Positions 1 to 9,683 of a stretch of 64,000 nucleotides of DNA are shown here, piece by piece. The notes under the pieces were generated by a model, which saw only the letters and a list, made by a program, of their open reading frames with translations, ran no database searches and was not told where the DNA came from. The position numbers and the translations under genes were made by a program. How positions within the stretch are numbered: position 1 is the first letter of the stretch; the number at the start of each line of letters is the position of its first letter. The DNA lies in the NCBI GenBank assembly GCA_033439685.1, contig JAUEDM010000001.1, forward strand, positions 1,798,001-1,862,000. The letters run 5' to 3'. The stretch comes from Apodospora peruviana. Taxonomy: Eukaryota > Ascomycota > Sordariomycetes > Sordariales > Lasiosphaeriaceae.

Positions 1-1967
1 CTGGTTCCACAGTCGAGATTCCGACATTGATATATTGTTGGGCGAAGGCCCTTTTCAGCTCTACGGAGAGGGAATATGGCAAAGTCCCATGCCCATATTC
101 TTCGGCGCAATTCCCGAGCTGCTCCCTAAAAGCGAGTTGGGGTTTGTGCACCGACCCTCCCGGTCTAAAGTACTCCTCCTCCTGTGGTGCAGTCTTGACC
201 TGAGCAGTGATGGCGTTGGAGATGATGAAGTCGACGTTGAAATTGGGGCCAGCCCATTGCTTCAGCTGGGTTTGCATAGCGTCGGTCTGGAGGAAATCGC
301 GTGCCGTTCGGTGCAGGAAGTCGACTTTCCAGTTGAACAAAACGCTCGAAGACAGAGAGCTCTCGGCTGCTGCATCAGTGGAGGCGTAGAACTGCACCTC
401 GAGGAGACCCTTGCAGCAAGCATTGAGCCGTTTTTGTGTCTGCTTAAGCCGAATGTTTGTTGCCTGCATACTGAATGGTTGGATCGGGAGCTTGAGGGAA
501 TATTCAGGATCTTGGTCCATGAACCAGTAGAGCATCAGCGGTTGTGTCATAGAAGCCTCGATGGTGACCTGAAAGATATGTGCGGTTCGTTGCCGGTACA
601 AGTCGTCAACTATGAATATTATGCGTTTGAAGAACTCCTCAAGATCAGTAGACAGGGCATGCAGCCGCCTCCGGAGGTCCACCATCCTGTCGGCGTTGGT
701 AATGCCCTCGAGCAGCGACTTCACAACCAGATCACCCAGAGAAATACCCCATTCGCGTTATTGACGATGTCGCTGACGAGGTCTAAGCACTCTTCGTCGC
801 TCTCCTCCACTAGCTCTCGAAAATGATGGATCCTTTTCGAAGGTGTCCTATAGATAGTACGCCGTAGCCGAATTCGGTGGCAGATGGTTCGTCGTCGGTA
901 GGATCGGCGGGGAAGGCGAGCTGCATCATGTCCGGGTGGCAGCGAAGTATTTGATAGAGGAGGGAACGCAGCAGTCCTGTTTGTGACTTGTGAAGTGGAT
1001 TATTTCCGAGATCCCAAAAGAAGTAGCTCGCAATGAATAGGTGTTTGGTGCTATCTGCCCCAGATATTCAAGTTTTCTCTCAGAGCCGAAAGGTGACTGA
1101 GATATTTCATCAATGTCAATTTGCCGGAACCGGGCTTGCCCGAACCCAATACAGACTGCCATCTGACTTTAGCCAATCGGCGAAGTCGCTGCCTTCGCAG
1201 CTGCCACTGTCGCTGTTGGGGCTATCCAAAACCCATGGGAATGTTCTCTCGTGAGCCGGGTGAAATGCGATGTGGCGGTCGTCCATTCCGTCGAAACGCA
1301 GTGTCTTCAAGATCTGCTGCTCCTGTGTGAACTGCAAGACCTTGTCGGCGCTTGGGCACAGCTGCACCAAGGTCTCGGTTCGAGTTGCACTGCGGTCGTC
1401 ACGTCTGTTCTCCTCCAACTTCTTGAACATGTCGGTGATTTGAATCCTGAGGTCTTGTAGATCCTTGACTCTAGCGGCCCCGAGTCGCGAGTTTTCGTGT
1501 TCTAGTAAGAGCAATTTCGAAAGGAACTCTTCTTGACGATGAATGAGGAGATGAGAGTTCATCTGGGAGCTAATTCGATCGAGACACCTTTGGATAGCCT
1601 CCAACGCCGCTGCGTGCCGAGATGTCCTGAGGGCCTGGTAGACGCTCTTCCATGTCTTATGGCGGCCTTGCAAGTTGAAAGTGGCCAGTAGGGACAACAG
1701 CTCATCCGAAACCTCGCGACATTGGCGGCCCAGGTCGTGGAGCTGATCAACAACGTGGAGGCCGCTCAGGTTGGATGTCGGAATGGGAGGGCTGGCCTTA
1801 TCGGCAAGCACCCGAATGTGCATGGCGAGGGCCCCCAAGCCCGCATTTTCAGCGGTGGTCCCGGTTGCCGAGATATAGAAGGTGTGGGCGGTGGAGATGA
1901 GCTTGCCGGCAAAATCGACGAACTGGATCACATTAGATGCCAGCCCAAGTGCTACCAACGCTTCCAT
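1..1967 (-). pseudogene. Broken NACHT-type STAND (NLR-like) gene, 3' end off the window
   Basis: The ATG at 1967 opens a fungal STAND N-terminal helical domain (MEALVALGLASNVIQFVDFA), followed by a coiled region and the run-in to a NACHT P-loop (FADWLKSDGSLYW). At about 1125-1135 the frame breaks. The next frame carries the Walker A motif GKPGSGKLTLMKY, so one G appears to be missing just before it. A second break near 1060 moves to a third frame with typical NACHT text (SYFFWDLG, GLLRSLLYQILRCHP). Another shift near 830 leads to NANGVFLWV and then the post-NACHT helical region (LYWFMDQDPEYSLKLP, KVDFLHRTARDFL), which reads to base 1. Such proteins act as nucleotide-driven switches in fungal allorecognition. 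With at least three frame changes this copy looks dead, unless the breaks are sequencing errors. No repeat domain is visible before the edge. Confidence 0.8.
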
Positions 1968-2331
1968 GACGACAGGCCCCGCCTAATTGCGGAAACTCGA
2001 ACTGAAAATGGTGGCGCAATATCATGCGATATCGGGACAACGGGGAAGGTGGATCTTAAACCCGCGCAAGGAAGGCTCCAGGTCGAACAGAGAAAGAGCG
2101 ATCTGAGGGCTCATGTGGTGATGTCTGGTTCGGCTTCAGGCGGCAGGATCAGCCGATGTCTCGGGTCTGACCGCTCGGCGACACGAGACCTCGTTTGGAA
2201 GACGCCGCAGCGGCAGGCACCAGGCACCAGCGAGCCACGTGATGATGCAAGCAGGAGATTGGACCTTTTAGAATTAGATTATAGTGCCTGAGTCCAATTC
2301 CACCAACACTTGTCAACACCGCGGACCCGCC
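1968..2331. promoter_or_regulatory. Divergent spacer between STAND and HET pseudogenes
   Basis: These 364 bases separate the start codons of the minus-strand STAND gene (1967) and the plus-strand HET gene (2332). They must have held both promoters. No clear TATA box was seen. Head-to-head STAND/effector pairs are a known arrangement in fungal allorecognition, so a shared promoter is a reasonable inference. Confidence 0.4.
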
Positions 2332-3021
2332 ATGGCTTTGAACGACCACCGGTACCGACAGCTGGAAGAGGGGGAGTTTCGATTGTTTCTGCTGAACCCA
2401 TCTCGCTCGGGAACCGACGACCCGTTAGGGGAACTGTTGACCTTCAAAATTGACCAGCCGGTCCGCTTCTGTGTTCTCTCCTTCCTTTGGGGCAGCCGCC
2501 GGGCTGATGACCAAGCTAATGTTCTCTGCGGTGGAGGAAGTGGTGTCAAAGTGCCTCCAAACTTGGTCGACGCTCTCCGCACAGTTCACCAACGTCGCCA
2601 GAGTCAGTTTTTCTGGGCTGACGTCCTCTGCATCAATGAAAGCGCCATCAACGAGAGAGGTACCCAGGCGCAAATGATGGCTCAGATCTTGTCAAAGGCC
2701 GAGAGCATCGAATTTTACCTGAATTCCGAATCGAATAGCATCAAAAGGCTCTCCAACTACTATCAAGGCTAGCTTCGGCTATACGCAAAGCCTTTGGCGA
2801 TTTCCCCTCGACTCCCATACTACCCCCTGCCGTGGCTGAATCTGCTATCAGGAGGTACAGAGCAGAATTGCCGTCGCCAAGCTCGACCACGTGGAAAGCT
2901 GTCAATGATCTTTTGGGGGAGACAGCATTCAAAAGGTGTGCGCACTGTTCTTGCTGGCCGTCTATAACTGTCGGCATCTCGATTAACAAATGTCCCATGC
3001 AGGGTGTGGACTATTCCGGAT

Positions 3022-5927
3022 ATCAAGGGTATATCTACGGCGGCCAATTGGTGGCTGAATCAGCGGCTGAGCGCCTCTTCGCAGCCAAAAAGGGGCCGTG
3101 CCCTCAGCGACCGTAAATATCCCAAGGATGTCTACGTCTGCGCAGGGTTAGGGTTATATATGCAATTTTTTAGCCCCTGAAGCCCCTAAACACAAGCAAT
3201 TGGGCGCAATCTACGTAGTAAAACAGCGTTTCCAGGCCCAAACTGTATTGCAACAACGGCTCAATTACTAAATCTATCTACGGAAGGCTTGTTACCGCCG
3301 GCGCCGTGCCGTTATCGCGCCGCCGGCCTCCCTCGTCTTCCTGTTGGCGCGGAGCCGCTTGCAATACAAATCCAGAGAACAGTTAGATTGCCGTTGTTCG
3401 GCCGCAACAAAGAACATCGCCGATTCTTCGCTCAACCGCCGTAAGCCGGCAACTCGCCGGATCTCTCGGATGACTTCCAGCCGTAAAGAATACCACTGAA
3501 CTTCGGCCTGACGGCCGGCACGCCACCGGCTCCCCCACCGATTATCCAAAGCCGTGATCGAAGGGCTACCCCGCAAGCCGGTAGTCCACTCGCGCCAAAG
3601 GTCATTTACGGTCTTGACGGCCCGGCTCATGCGGTGTTTCGGCGGCTCCGTAGTCTCCGGCTCCGCAGCCTCCGGCTCTGGGCTTGGCTGGCTGGAGCAG
3701 CTTAGCCGGCTGGAGCTGCTTGAACAGCTTTCTGATGGCGATGCTAGTGCCGGAGCCGGAGCCGGTGCCGATGCTAGTGCTGGTGCCGGTGGTGGTTGCA
3801 GCTGGAAAACGCTTCCGGCAAGGAGGTCGCGCAAGGAAGACTGATAGGTTAGGGCTAGCCGTGCTTCTGCCGTACGAATCTCGGCCGTTAGGGCCGTTGA
3901 AAGCTCCAATATCTTGACCTCACTCCGGGCTTCGGCCGTCTTTAGGTAGTCGGTAAGGACCGGCAAAGCCTGCGTCAGAACGGCCAACTGGCTCGGCCGC
4001 TCGCCTTCTTCTATTATTACCGCTACGCGGTGCGCATACGGCCGGTAATCTTTGTGCTGGAATACCGGATGGTTCCACACGGCGGAGTCCGGAAACTGGC
4101 GCATCAACGGCACCGAGTCTTCCAGAATCACCTCTCGGAGGTAGAATAACAAGCTTGTGAAGCCGGCCGCCGCAAGGTCGTGTATTTGCTCCGGGCCGGG
4201 GCCGAACTTATCTGCCCACTGGCTTAACTCCGGCCAGATCAACGCTAACAGGGAGTCCGGAGGCGGCGTTCGGCTTCGGCGTATCTCAAAGCCCCCCATC
4301 TGCGCCGGATGGCCAGCCATGGTCCGCATGAACTTCCGGGGTAGTGAATTTAGGTAACAGCCGATCATTTGCTCTTGGTTCCACCGGCCGGCACGGCGAA
4401 TCTGCGCCTCGCTTACGCCCTTCAACTCCGCCGTCTTCGCTCCAGAGCTCCGGCTAACGTGGGTCTTCTTGTTCGACCGGATACCGGCGTACGCAAACGC
4501 CTTAATAACCCAATCCCGCTGGCTATTATACGCTAACGCGGAGGCGGGGCCGGCCTCGGTGCTCTTCAACAGCCGGATGTCGTACCATTGCGCTCGGCTT
4601 TTAAAGCAGGGAAACGGCTCATCGGTAAGGTCCCACCGGTACAGGAGGTAAAAGGCTACCGCGCCAAGAACGCAAATAAGCGGGTCTCGGCTCCGAAGGG
4701 CGCCGGCGGTTTCCAAGCGGCCGTGTTGGTTCTGCTTTCCGGCTCGCGTGGTGGTAATAAGCGGCATACACCGAGTGGGCCCCTCGCCGGCGAATTCGAA
4801 CGTAAAGAGGTCCGAGATCTCAAGGCTCCGTCGGTCGCCGCCGCGGGTAAGCATATAATGGCCGAGAAGCATATCGGCCAGAGTCCGGAAGTGGCATTCG
4901 GCTGACTGGCCGGTATGGCCCCACAACTCCTGGGCAACCCGCTTGAGGTCATCCTCCGAATAGCCGTCAAGAACGGTATCTCGGCCCTTGTCGGCGTAGT
5001 TGGCTTTCTGCCGCTCCGTATCCCGGCGTTGGAGAGATTTAATATACTCCCGGGCGTTATCCTCTCGGGGCGAGGGGTGGGTGTTCATGCCGAGGGCTCG
5101 TTGCGATCGGTAAAGGTCGGTAATAGCCGTAACGTAGGTCCGGACCGACCGCCAGGCAAGCCGAGTCTCCGAGAGCGGCACATCGCCGTCAGACTTCCGG
5201 CTCCGCGACCGTAACGGCCGATTCACAACCTCCTCAACAAGGAAAAGAAGGAGCTTATCCTCCGTTACCGTCTCGCCGTCTTGGTACTGTTTCCGCCGGC
5301 AGAACCGCCGGAATTCTTCCTGCTTCGGCTCGTACGCCGACGACGTGTTCTTCGGCCGCGTCGCTTTAATCATAGTGAGGATGTTCTGCGCGTTGGCCCG
5401 GAGCTCGGCGTTGTTGACGATAGCGCGTTCCGGCCGCGCTGCTGGAATCCTTACTTGCGCTAGCCTCTTTTGGCCGGTTAGGGGTTGTTCCGTGCCGGCC
5501 GATCCAGCTACCGTGATCGATAGCCTGGCCGGCGCTCGTCGCTTCCGGAGAGCCATAGCGTAAAGGAAGCCCGGCCTACGGTACCGGAAAGAAGAGAAGG
5601 TTGGGGACGGAGAGTTGGAGCGGAGCGGGGGGGCGCAGACTCCCTGAAAGGCGCGACTAGCGGTTGCTTACGGCGCCGGCCCCGCTGTAGTGGTGTGGCC
5701 ACGGCGCATTAGCGCCCTGTATTATAGTGGAGGCTCCGGGGGCCGCGGCGAATCAGCGGCCGAATCAGCCGGCGACGTAGATATACAGAAATAAGCATGG
5801 CGGCCACACCGGAGCCACCGTAGATATTCGCGGATTTCGCCGGCGGCGAGTTTACAGGTTAGGGTTTAATGCGGGGCTCCGATCAGCGAGCGGCTGATTT
5901 CGGCTCAGCGGCGCCGTGTATACCATC
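3022..5927 (-). mobile_element. Crypton (tyrosine-recombinase DNA transposon) in the HET gene
   Basis: The edges are inferred from where HET coding text stops (3024) and restarts (about 5925). ATC is present at both junctions and could be the short duplication typical of Cryptons. The two ends share an imperfect inverted similarity: GGTATATCTACGGCGGCC inside the left end, against GGTATACACGGCGCCGC in the reverse complement of the right end. Both subterminal regions carry a GGTTAGGGTT-like motif in the same orientation (about 3146 and 5857). The single gene inside lies on the minus strand with about 370 bp of GC-rich leader. Total length of about 2.9 kb fits fungal Cryptons. Confidence 0.75.
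3292..5556 (-). CDS. Crypton tyrosine recombinase with C-terminal GCR1_C-type DNA-binding domain
   Basis: This is an uninterrupted 754-residue protein. The N-terminal third (about 50-200) resembles the SAM-like core-binding domain of tyrosine recombinases (SSAYEPKQEEFRRFCRRK). The catalytic domain shows a candidate first Arg in TRGGDRR (about 238-243), the H-x-x-R box HVSR (366-369), GRW (390-392) and candidate nucleophile Tyr401. A Pro/Ala/Ser-rich linker (about 580-650) precedes a C-terminal segment from TVNDLWREW that matches the GCR1_C DNA-binding domain common in fungal Cryptons. It would cut and join the element through a covalent Tyr-DNA bond. The intact frame suggests recent activity, in contrast to the wrecked host gene around it. 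Function is inferred from motifs. Confidence 0.85.
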   Translation of the reverse strand: MALRKRRAPARLSITVAGSAGTEQPLTGQKRLAQVRIPAARPERAIVNNAELRANAQNILTMIKATRPKNTSSAYEPKQEEFRRFCRRKQYQDGETVTEDKLLLFLVEEVVNRPLRSRSRKSDGDVPLSETRLAWRSVRTYVTAITDLYRSQRALGMNTHPSPREDNAREYIKSLQRRDTERQKANYADKGRDTVLDGYSEDDLKRVAQELWGHTGQSAECHFRTLADMLLGHYMLTRGGDRRSLEISDLFTFEFAGEGPTRCMPLITTTRAGKQNQHGRLETAGALRSRDPLICVLGAVAFYLLYRWDLTDEPFPCFKSRAQWYDIRLLKSTEAGPASALAYNSQRDWVIKAFAYAGIRSNKKTHVSRSSGAKTAELKGVSEAQIRRAGRWNQEQMIGCYLNSLPRKFMRTMAGHPAQMGGFEIRRSRTPPPDSLLALIWPELSQWADKFGPGPEQIHDLAAAGFTSLLFYLREVILEDSVPLMRQFPDSAVWNHPVFQHKDYRPYAHRVAVIIEEGERPSQLAVLTQALPVLTDYLKTAEARSEVKILELSTALTAEIRTAEARLALTYQSSLRDLLAGSVFQLQPPPAPALASAPAPAPALASPSESCSSSSSRLSCSSQPSPEPEAAEPETTEPPKHRMSRAVKTVNDLWREWTTGLRGSPSITALDNRWGSRWRAGRQAEVQWYSLRLEVIREIRRVAGLRRLSEESAMFFVAAEQRQSNCSLDLYCKRLRANRKTREAGGAITARRRR

Positions 5928-6481
5928 CTAGCAAAGCGTCTGACCCTCCTATGGGGGCCTTCCGCCACCGACTAGGAACAATTATGCTATAGTCTAGAGG
6001 CCTATGAGCTGTATGCCCATCCAAACCTCATCAAAGCCCCGAGAGCACACACTATCATCGCTGCCCACGTGTCCGGAGACGTTACCGTGCAGGCGAGGGA
6101 CCATCGAGCTTGCTACTTCCTTTAATCCGACTTCTTTACCCACTCCAAGCGAGGGACCCCCGGGACAAGATATTTGCAGCGTATACGGTGCTGGGACAGC
6201 TGGCGATATCACCTGATTACGGCCTGAGTCAACTTTAGCGCTTCTATGGAGATGGCCAGGGTACTAAACCTTGCAAACCCGCTCGCCCCTTACTTGGCCC
6301 TGTCACTCGCCGGGAACACGAACACATGGGGCGAAGAGCGGCACGACGGAATTTGCAACAATTGGACTCCTAACTGGTCCAACACTCAACCAGATGAGCT
6401 TGACATCTATCAGCTCAACGATGAGAATAGCACATATTGTGCTTCGTGCGAGCGTGAGACCAATTTAGCTGATCTCACATA

Positions 6482-6524
6482 ACGTGGTCCACAAGCATGC
6501 CGCGCACCCAAGCATGCCGCGCAC
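6482..6524 (+). repeat. Left terminal inverted repeat with two 17-bp units
   Basis: This 43-base terminus is repeated exactly, inverted, at 7733-7775. It contains two copies of a 17-base unit (AAGCATGCCGCGCACCC-like), which is itself partly palindromic around GCATGC. Such repeated units may be transposase-binding sites. Confidence 0.9.
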
Positions 6525-6579
6525 TCTTTACTACCATACAACATCTTATCTTTGACACAGCATTCCACCACCAAAAAAG

Positions 6580-7634
6580 ATGGCTGCACCGTCCCAAGAA
6601 GCCAGGATCATCCTTGCTATTGAGGCAATCCAGCGCGACAAAAACATAAGTCGTCACAAAGCTGCAAACATCTACCAAATACCCGAAACCACTCTACGCA
6701 ACAGGATGAACGGTCGAACTCCACGACGCGACTATCGCCACAAAACCCATCGGTTAACAGCACTAGAAGAAGAGTCAGTTGTTCAATATATATTGAACCT
6801 AGATGCGCGAGGATTCGCGCCTCAGCTGGCTGGTGTTGAAGATATGGCCAAGAGAGCAACATTATTACTATCAGCCTACCTGCTCATTCATCTCATCTAA
6901 CCCAACCACTTGATGTTGGATGTTTCAGTGCCTTGAAAAAGGCGTACGGTCGGGAAATTGAGCACTATGTCAGAGCGCATATCAACCACATCACCAAGGT
7001 CGAGTTCTTCCTCGCCTTCAAAGCCGCCCACTTTACCGCTATAACCGAAAGCAATATCAAGGGAGGTTTCAGAGGTGCAGGTCTAATCCCTTTCGACCCT
7101 GAGGCTGTAATATCCAAGCTGGATGTCAAGTTACGGACGCCAACACCGACTGGTCCCCCCTCCACAGCCGCTGATCCTTGGGTCTCCCAAACACCACAGA
7201 ACCCAACAGAGGCTGTCTCACAATCCGAATTCATCAAAAATCAGATTGCCCGTCACCAGGAAAGCTCGCCAACACCAATTCTTACTGCTGTCGATCAGCT
7301 TGCGAAGGGGACGCAGGCATTGGCGCACTCGGTTACCCTCCTAGTCGCTGAGAACCGTACCCTCCGAAAGGCAAATGAGGCGCTTAGCAAACGTCCGAGG
7401 GCCAAAAAAACACGTGTGCGACTTGGAGGATCACTTACTGTAAGAGATGGAAATGATATATTAACCCAGAAAGAGGTGCAGGAACAAGTAGAGGGTGAAA
7501 CGCGTGAAAATGGTAGTCGGCGGACCAGAACACAGACGGCTCTACGGCGTTGTAGCAAGTGTGGAAAGCCTGGGCACAATGCGCGCACGTGTCAAGAAGA
7601 TGTGGAAATGTCTGATGTATATAATTCCGAATAG
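6580..7634 (+). pseudogene. pogo-type transposase remnant, DDE core deleted
   Basis: From the ATG at 6580 the protein shows the Psq/CENP-B-type helix-turn-helix seen in Fot1/Pot2 transposases (KNISRHKAANIYQIPETTLR). After about 85 residues the text jumps, near 6860-6870, to the end of the DDE domain. It resumes in another frame with HSSHLTQPLDVGCFSALKKA, reading on through 6933 to the stop at 7632-7634. The C-terminal part has a Pro/Thr-rich spacer, a leucine-rich coiled segment (about 7320-7380) and a CCHC zinc knuckle CSKCGKPGHNARTC at about 7553-7594. The missing piece is most of the catalytic domain. No active enzyme is possible, but the DNA-binding end could still be made from the short upstream frame (6580-6900). 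Confidence 0.88.
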
Positions 7635-7698
7635 TTTCAGTATATTGTAGTTGTTGTAGTGGTGCAATTAATGTTTTTTATTGTGTGGTTGTGGAAAA

Positions 7699-7775
7699 GT
7701 GCGCGGCATGCTTGGGTGCGCGGCATGCTTGGGTGCGCGGCATGCTTGGGTGCGCGGCATGCTTGTGGACCACGT
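7699..7775 (-). repeat. Right terminal inverted repeat with four 17-bp units
   Basis: The right end holds four tandem units of GTGCGCGGCATGCTTGG at 7699, 7716, 7733 and 7750, then the terminal GACCACGT. The left end has only two units, so the element is asymmetric by two units. This can come from slippage or unequal exchange in the tandem array. Confidence 0.9.
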
Positions 7776-8434
7776 TACATAGAATTGGACAAGATCGTAT
7801 TTTCAGGCGTTATCATCGACAAAGTGGAACAAATTTCGTCTTACCTGCCGCCTCGGCGACCAGCTGATCGGCTTAACGTTGCGACTGCAAATTCCATATT
7901 CTTCTCCGAGTGGTACGATTGGGTCCAGACCAAAGCCCCAGCGAGGTACAAAGGCAATAAAGAAGAGTATGGTTCTTCCTGCGTCGTCCGGCTTCCCTAT
8001 CTTCAGTACTACTTGACTGATATCTACAGGCTCCTACACGATTGGGTGGACACAATCCAAGCCAGAGGCTGTGGCATCAGCCTGCCTCCCCGGGCTTCGG
8101 ATCCAGAAATTGCCAAGTTATGGTTGAGATTTCTCGAAGACGAAACTCAAGACGAGACCGAAGATATCCGCCAGTTCCATGCGGCGTACTTGCCTTCCTG
8201 CGGGCGAAGATTCGGAATCACGAGGCGCGGCCGCTTTTTTCTAGTGCCAAAGACCTCAAAACCAGGTGACCCGATATGCATTCCTGAGGCTCGAGAGTTC
8301 CGTTTGTCTTTCGCAAAAATAGCCAAGCTGGTGACGTTTATGAAGACGTTGGCGAGTGCTATGTCCATGGCGCTATGAATGGGGAAACTAGGACGTGGGA
8401 ACTTGTCCAGTCGGAGAGGTTTTTTGTCGGGTGA

Positions 8435-8784
8435 TTAGTGGTTCAATGAAGGCGGCATCCTGCATCAGTCTGCAAATGGGTACTCTATCCGGGATGGCAG
8501 CCGTTATTGTGACGCACCTGTGGTGGCGGAGGCTGTTGTTGGTCGTACTTCCTCGTTGGCAGACTGAGCAGGCCGATTACGGCCCTTCCTTTCATCCCAA
8601 ACATCGGACAGAAATAACATGATATTATAACATCATTTTCCTGCTGGTGGGGCTCGTCGTCGATCATTCAGGTATATAAACCCAGCTTCCTGCCCCTTCT
8701 CCTGCTTCCATTTCCTTTTCCATACACCATAGCATACAGAGTAGCATAGCATCCACGGAAATTAACACCTTCAAATCGGTCGCA
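8435..8784 (+). promoter_or_regulatory. Intergenic with TATA box for the oxidoreductase remnant
   Basis: This is 350 bases after the HET stop. It contains TATATAAA at 8673-8680, then a pyrimidine-rich leader up to the ATG at 8785. It looks like a preserved core promoter in front of a dead gene. Confidence 0.45.
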
Positions 8785-9683
8785 ATGGCAGAACCTCAAA
8801 ACACCAACATCGGCATCGTCGGAGCGGCATCATCGGTTTGTCGGCTGCCTACAATCTCACCAAGCGCGGCTGCTCAGAATACGCCCGGGCCGCCGCTTCT
8901 TCAGTCAATATCACGATCATTGAGGCCTTTGACAAGCCCTTCGCTGCGGCGTCGTCAACCTGCACGGGATGCCTTCACTACGGATTCCCCGAAGACCTGT
9001 CCAAGCCCATGGTGCCGCTGGGAAACATTAGTTTGACCTGTGTGCAACCGGTACAGCCTTGCCGTCGGAGAATAGTGTGCAGTCCGTGACTTGCTTGAAG
9101 GGGGACCAGTCCACCGTGCATATCAAGTGCACGCAGCTCCTCCTTGCTTGCGGGCCCTGGACCCGGCAGTGTACGCGGCGCTGTTTCCGGTATCGTCTAT
9201 CCGTCTGTAAGACACAACCGACGCTGGAGACTGGATCGAGTGGAAGAATCCCTGTCCCACCACCCCGAGCTACCAACGCATTTGTGTCCTTTGCGAACAT
9301 CGCCGACCAGAAGCATGAGTTTGCCGCGCGCAACAACGGCATGATTTGGGCTTGTGGACGCAGAAACTTGACCGCCAATCTCCCGCTTCCTGGGCAGATG
9401 GATGTAACTGCAGCGATGGCGGTAACCACCACCCGACTGGTGACATCGAACTGCTCAGCAAAGGTAGAGCATTCAGACCGGCATCAAAGTCTGGGCTTCC
9501 AGTCATCGCGGAGGTTGGGGCGTCGGGCTTGAATGGGCAGGCTGGGAACCACGGTACCGGGTGTTTGTCTGCTGGGACCACGTGTCGTATGGGCTGACGC
9601 TTGGGATGGGCAGCGGGAGGCTTATGAGCCAGCTTATCGTTGGCGAGAAGCCGGACATTGATCTCTCTCTGTTTACTTTGTAG
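8785..9683 (+). pseudogene. Decayed FAD-dependent oxidoreductase (DAO family)
   Basis: The start MAEPQNTNIGIVG is the first beta strand of a dinucleotide-binding fold. One base then appears lost within the glycine motif, because the next frame gives IIGLSAAYNLTKRG, as expected after GxGxxG. That frame continues (ITIIEAFDKPFAAASSTCTG) to about 9090. Later pieces lie in other frames: LLLACGPWTRQ near 9145-9175 and, at the end, VFVCWDHVSYGLTLGMGSGR with a stop at 9681-9683. That C-terminal block is the family's conserved GHxxxGxTLGxGSG-like FAD-binding end. The remaining length (about 300 codons) is shorter than the usual 370-430, so internal deletions are likely. The original substrate, probably an amine or amino acid, cannot be told. 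Confidence 0.75.

Larger units (their letters stand above)
6482..7775 (+). mobile_element. Internally deleted pogo/Fot1-like Tc1-mariner element
   Basis: The element is bounded by the duplicated dinucleotide TA (6480-6481 and 7776-7777), the hallmark of Tc1/mariner insertion. It starts and ends with perfect inverted repeats opening ACGTGGTCCACAAGCATGCC. Its one gene keeps the N- and C-terminal ends of a pogo-type transposase but has lost the DDE catalytic core, so the copy is non-autonomous. Removing 6482-7775 and one TA joins the flanking HET frame without a shift. Confidence 0.92.
2332..8434 (+). pseudogene. HET-domain gene split by two transposons
   Basis: The ATG at 2332 opens a HET (heterokaryon incompatibility) domain, with CVLSFLWGS for the usual LSYxWG and FFWADVLCINE for the usual WIDALCINQ. 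A frameshift near 2750 moves the text to a frame readable to about 2935. A likely intron (2936-3002) joins it to KRVWTIPDI at 3003-3024, where the Crypton interrupts it. It resumes at about 5925 with LAKRLTLLWG, meets an in-frame TAG at 5973-5975, then shows DPRDKIFAAYTVLG (about 6150) and PNWSNTQPDELD (about 6370) in shifted frames. The pogo-like element splits it at the TA at 6480. It resumes at 7778 with IELDKIVFSGVIIDK, shifts frame near 8287 and ends with VGECYVHGAMNGE and a natural stop at 8432-8434. Two insertions, at least one stop and several frameshifts make it dead. Confidence 0.85.

Noticed and set aside
35..826. Long plus-strand open frame (263 codons)
   Set aside because: The opposite strand carries clear STAND protein text over the whole interval, so this is its antisense shadow.
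3554..3844. Plus-strand Gly/Ala-rich frame within the Crypton
   Set aside because: Antisense of the Pro/Ala linker of the recombinase.
5557..5930. Possible second Crypton gene in the leader
   Set aside because: Only short frames without motifs; it fits an untranslated leader plus terminal region.
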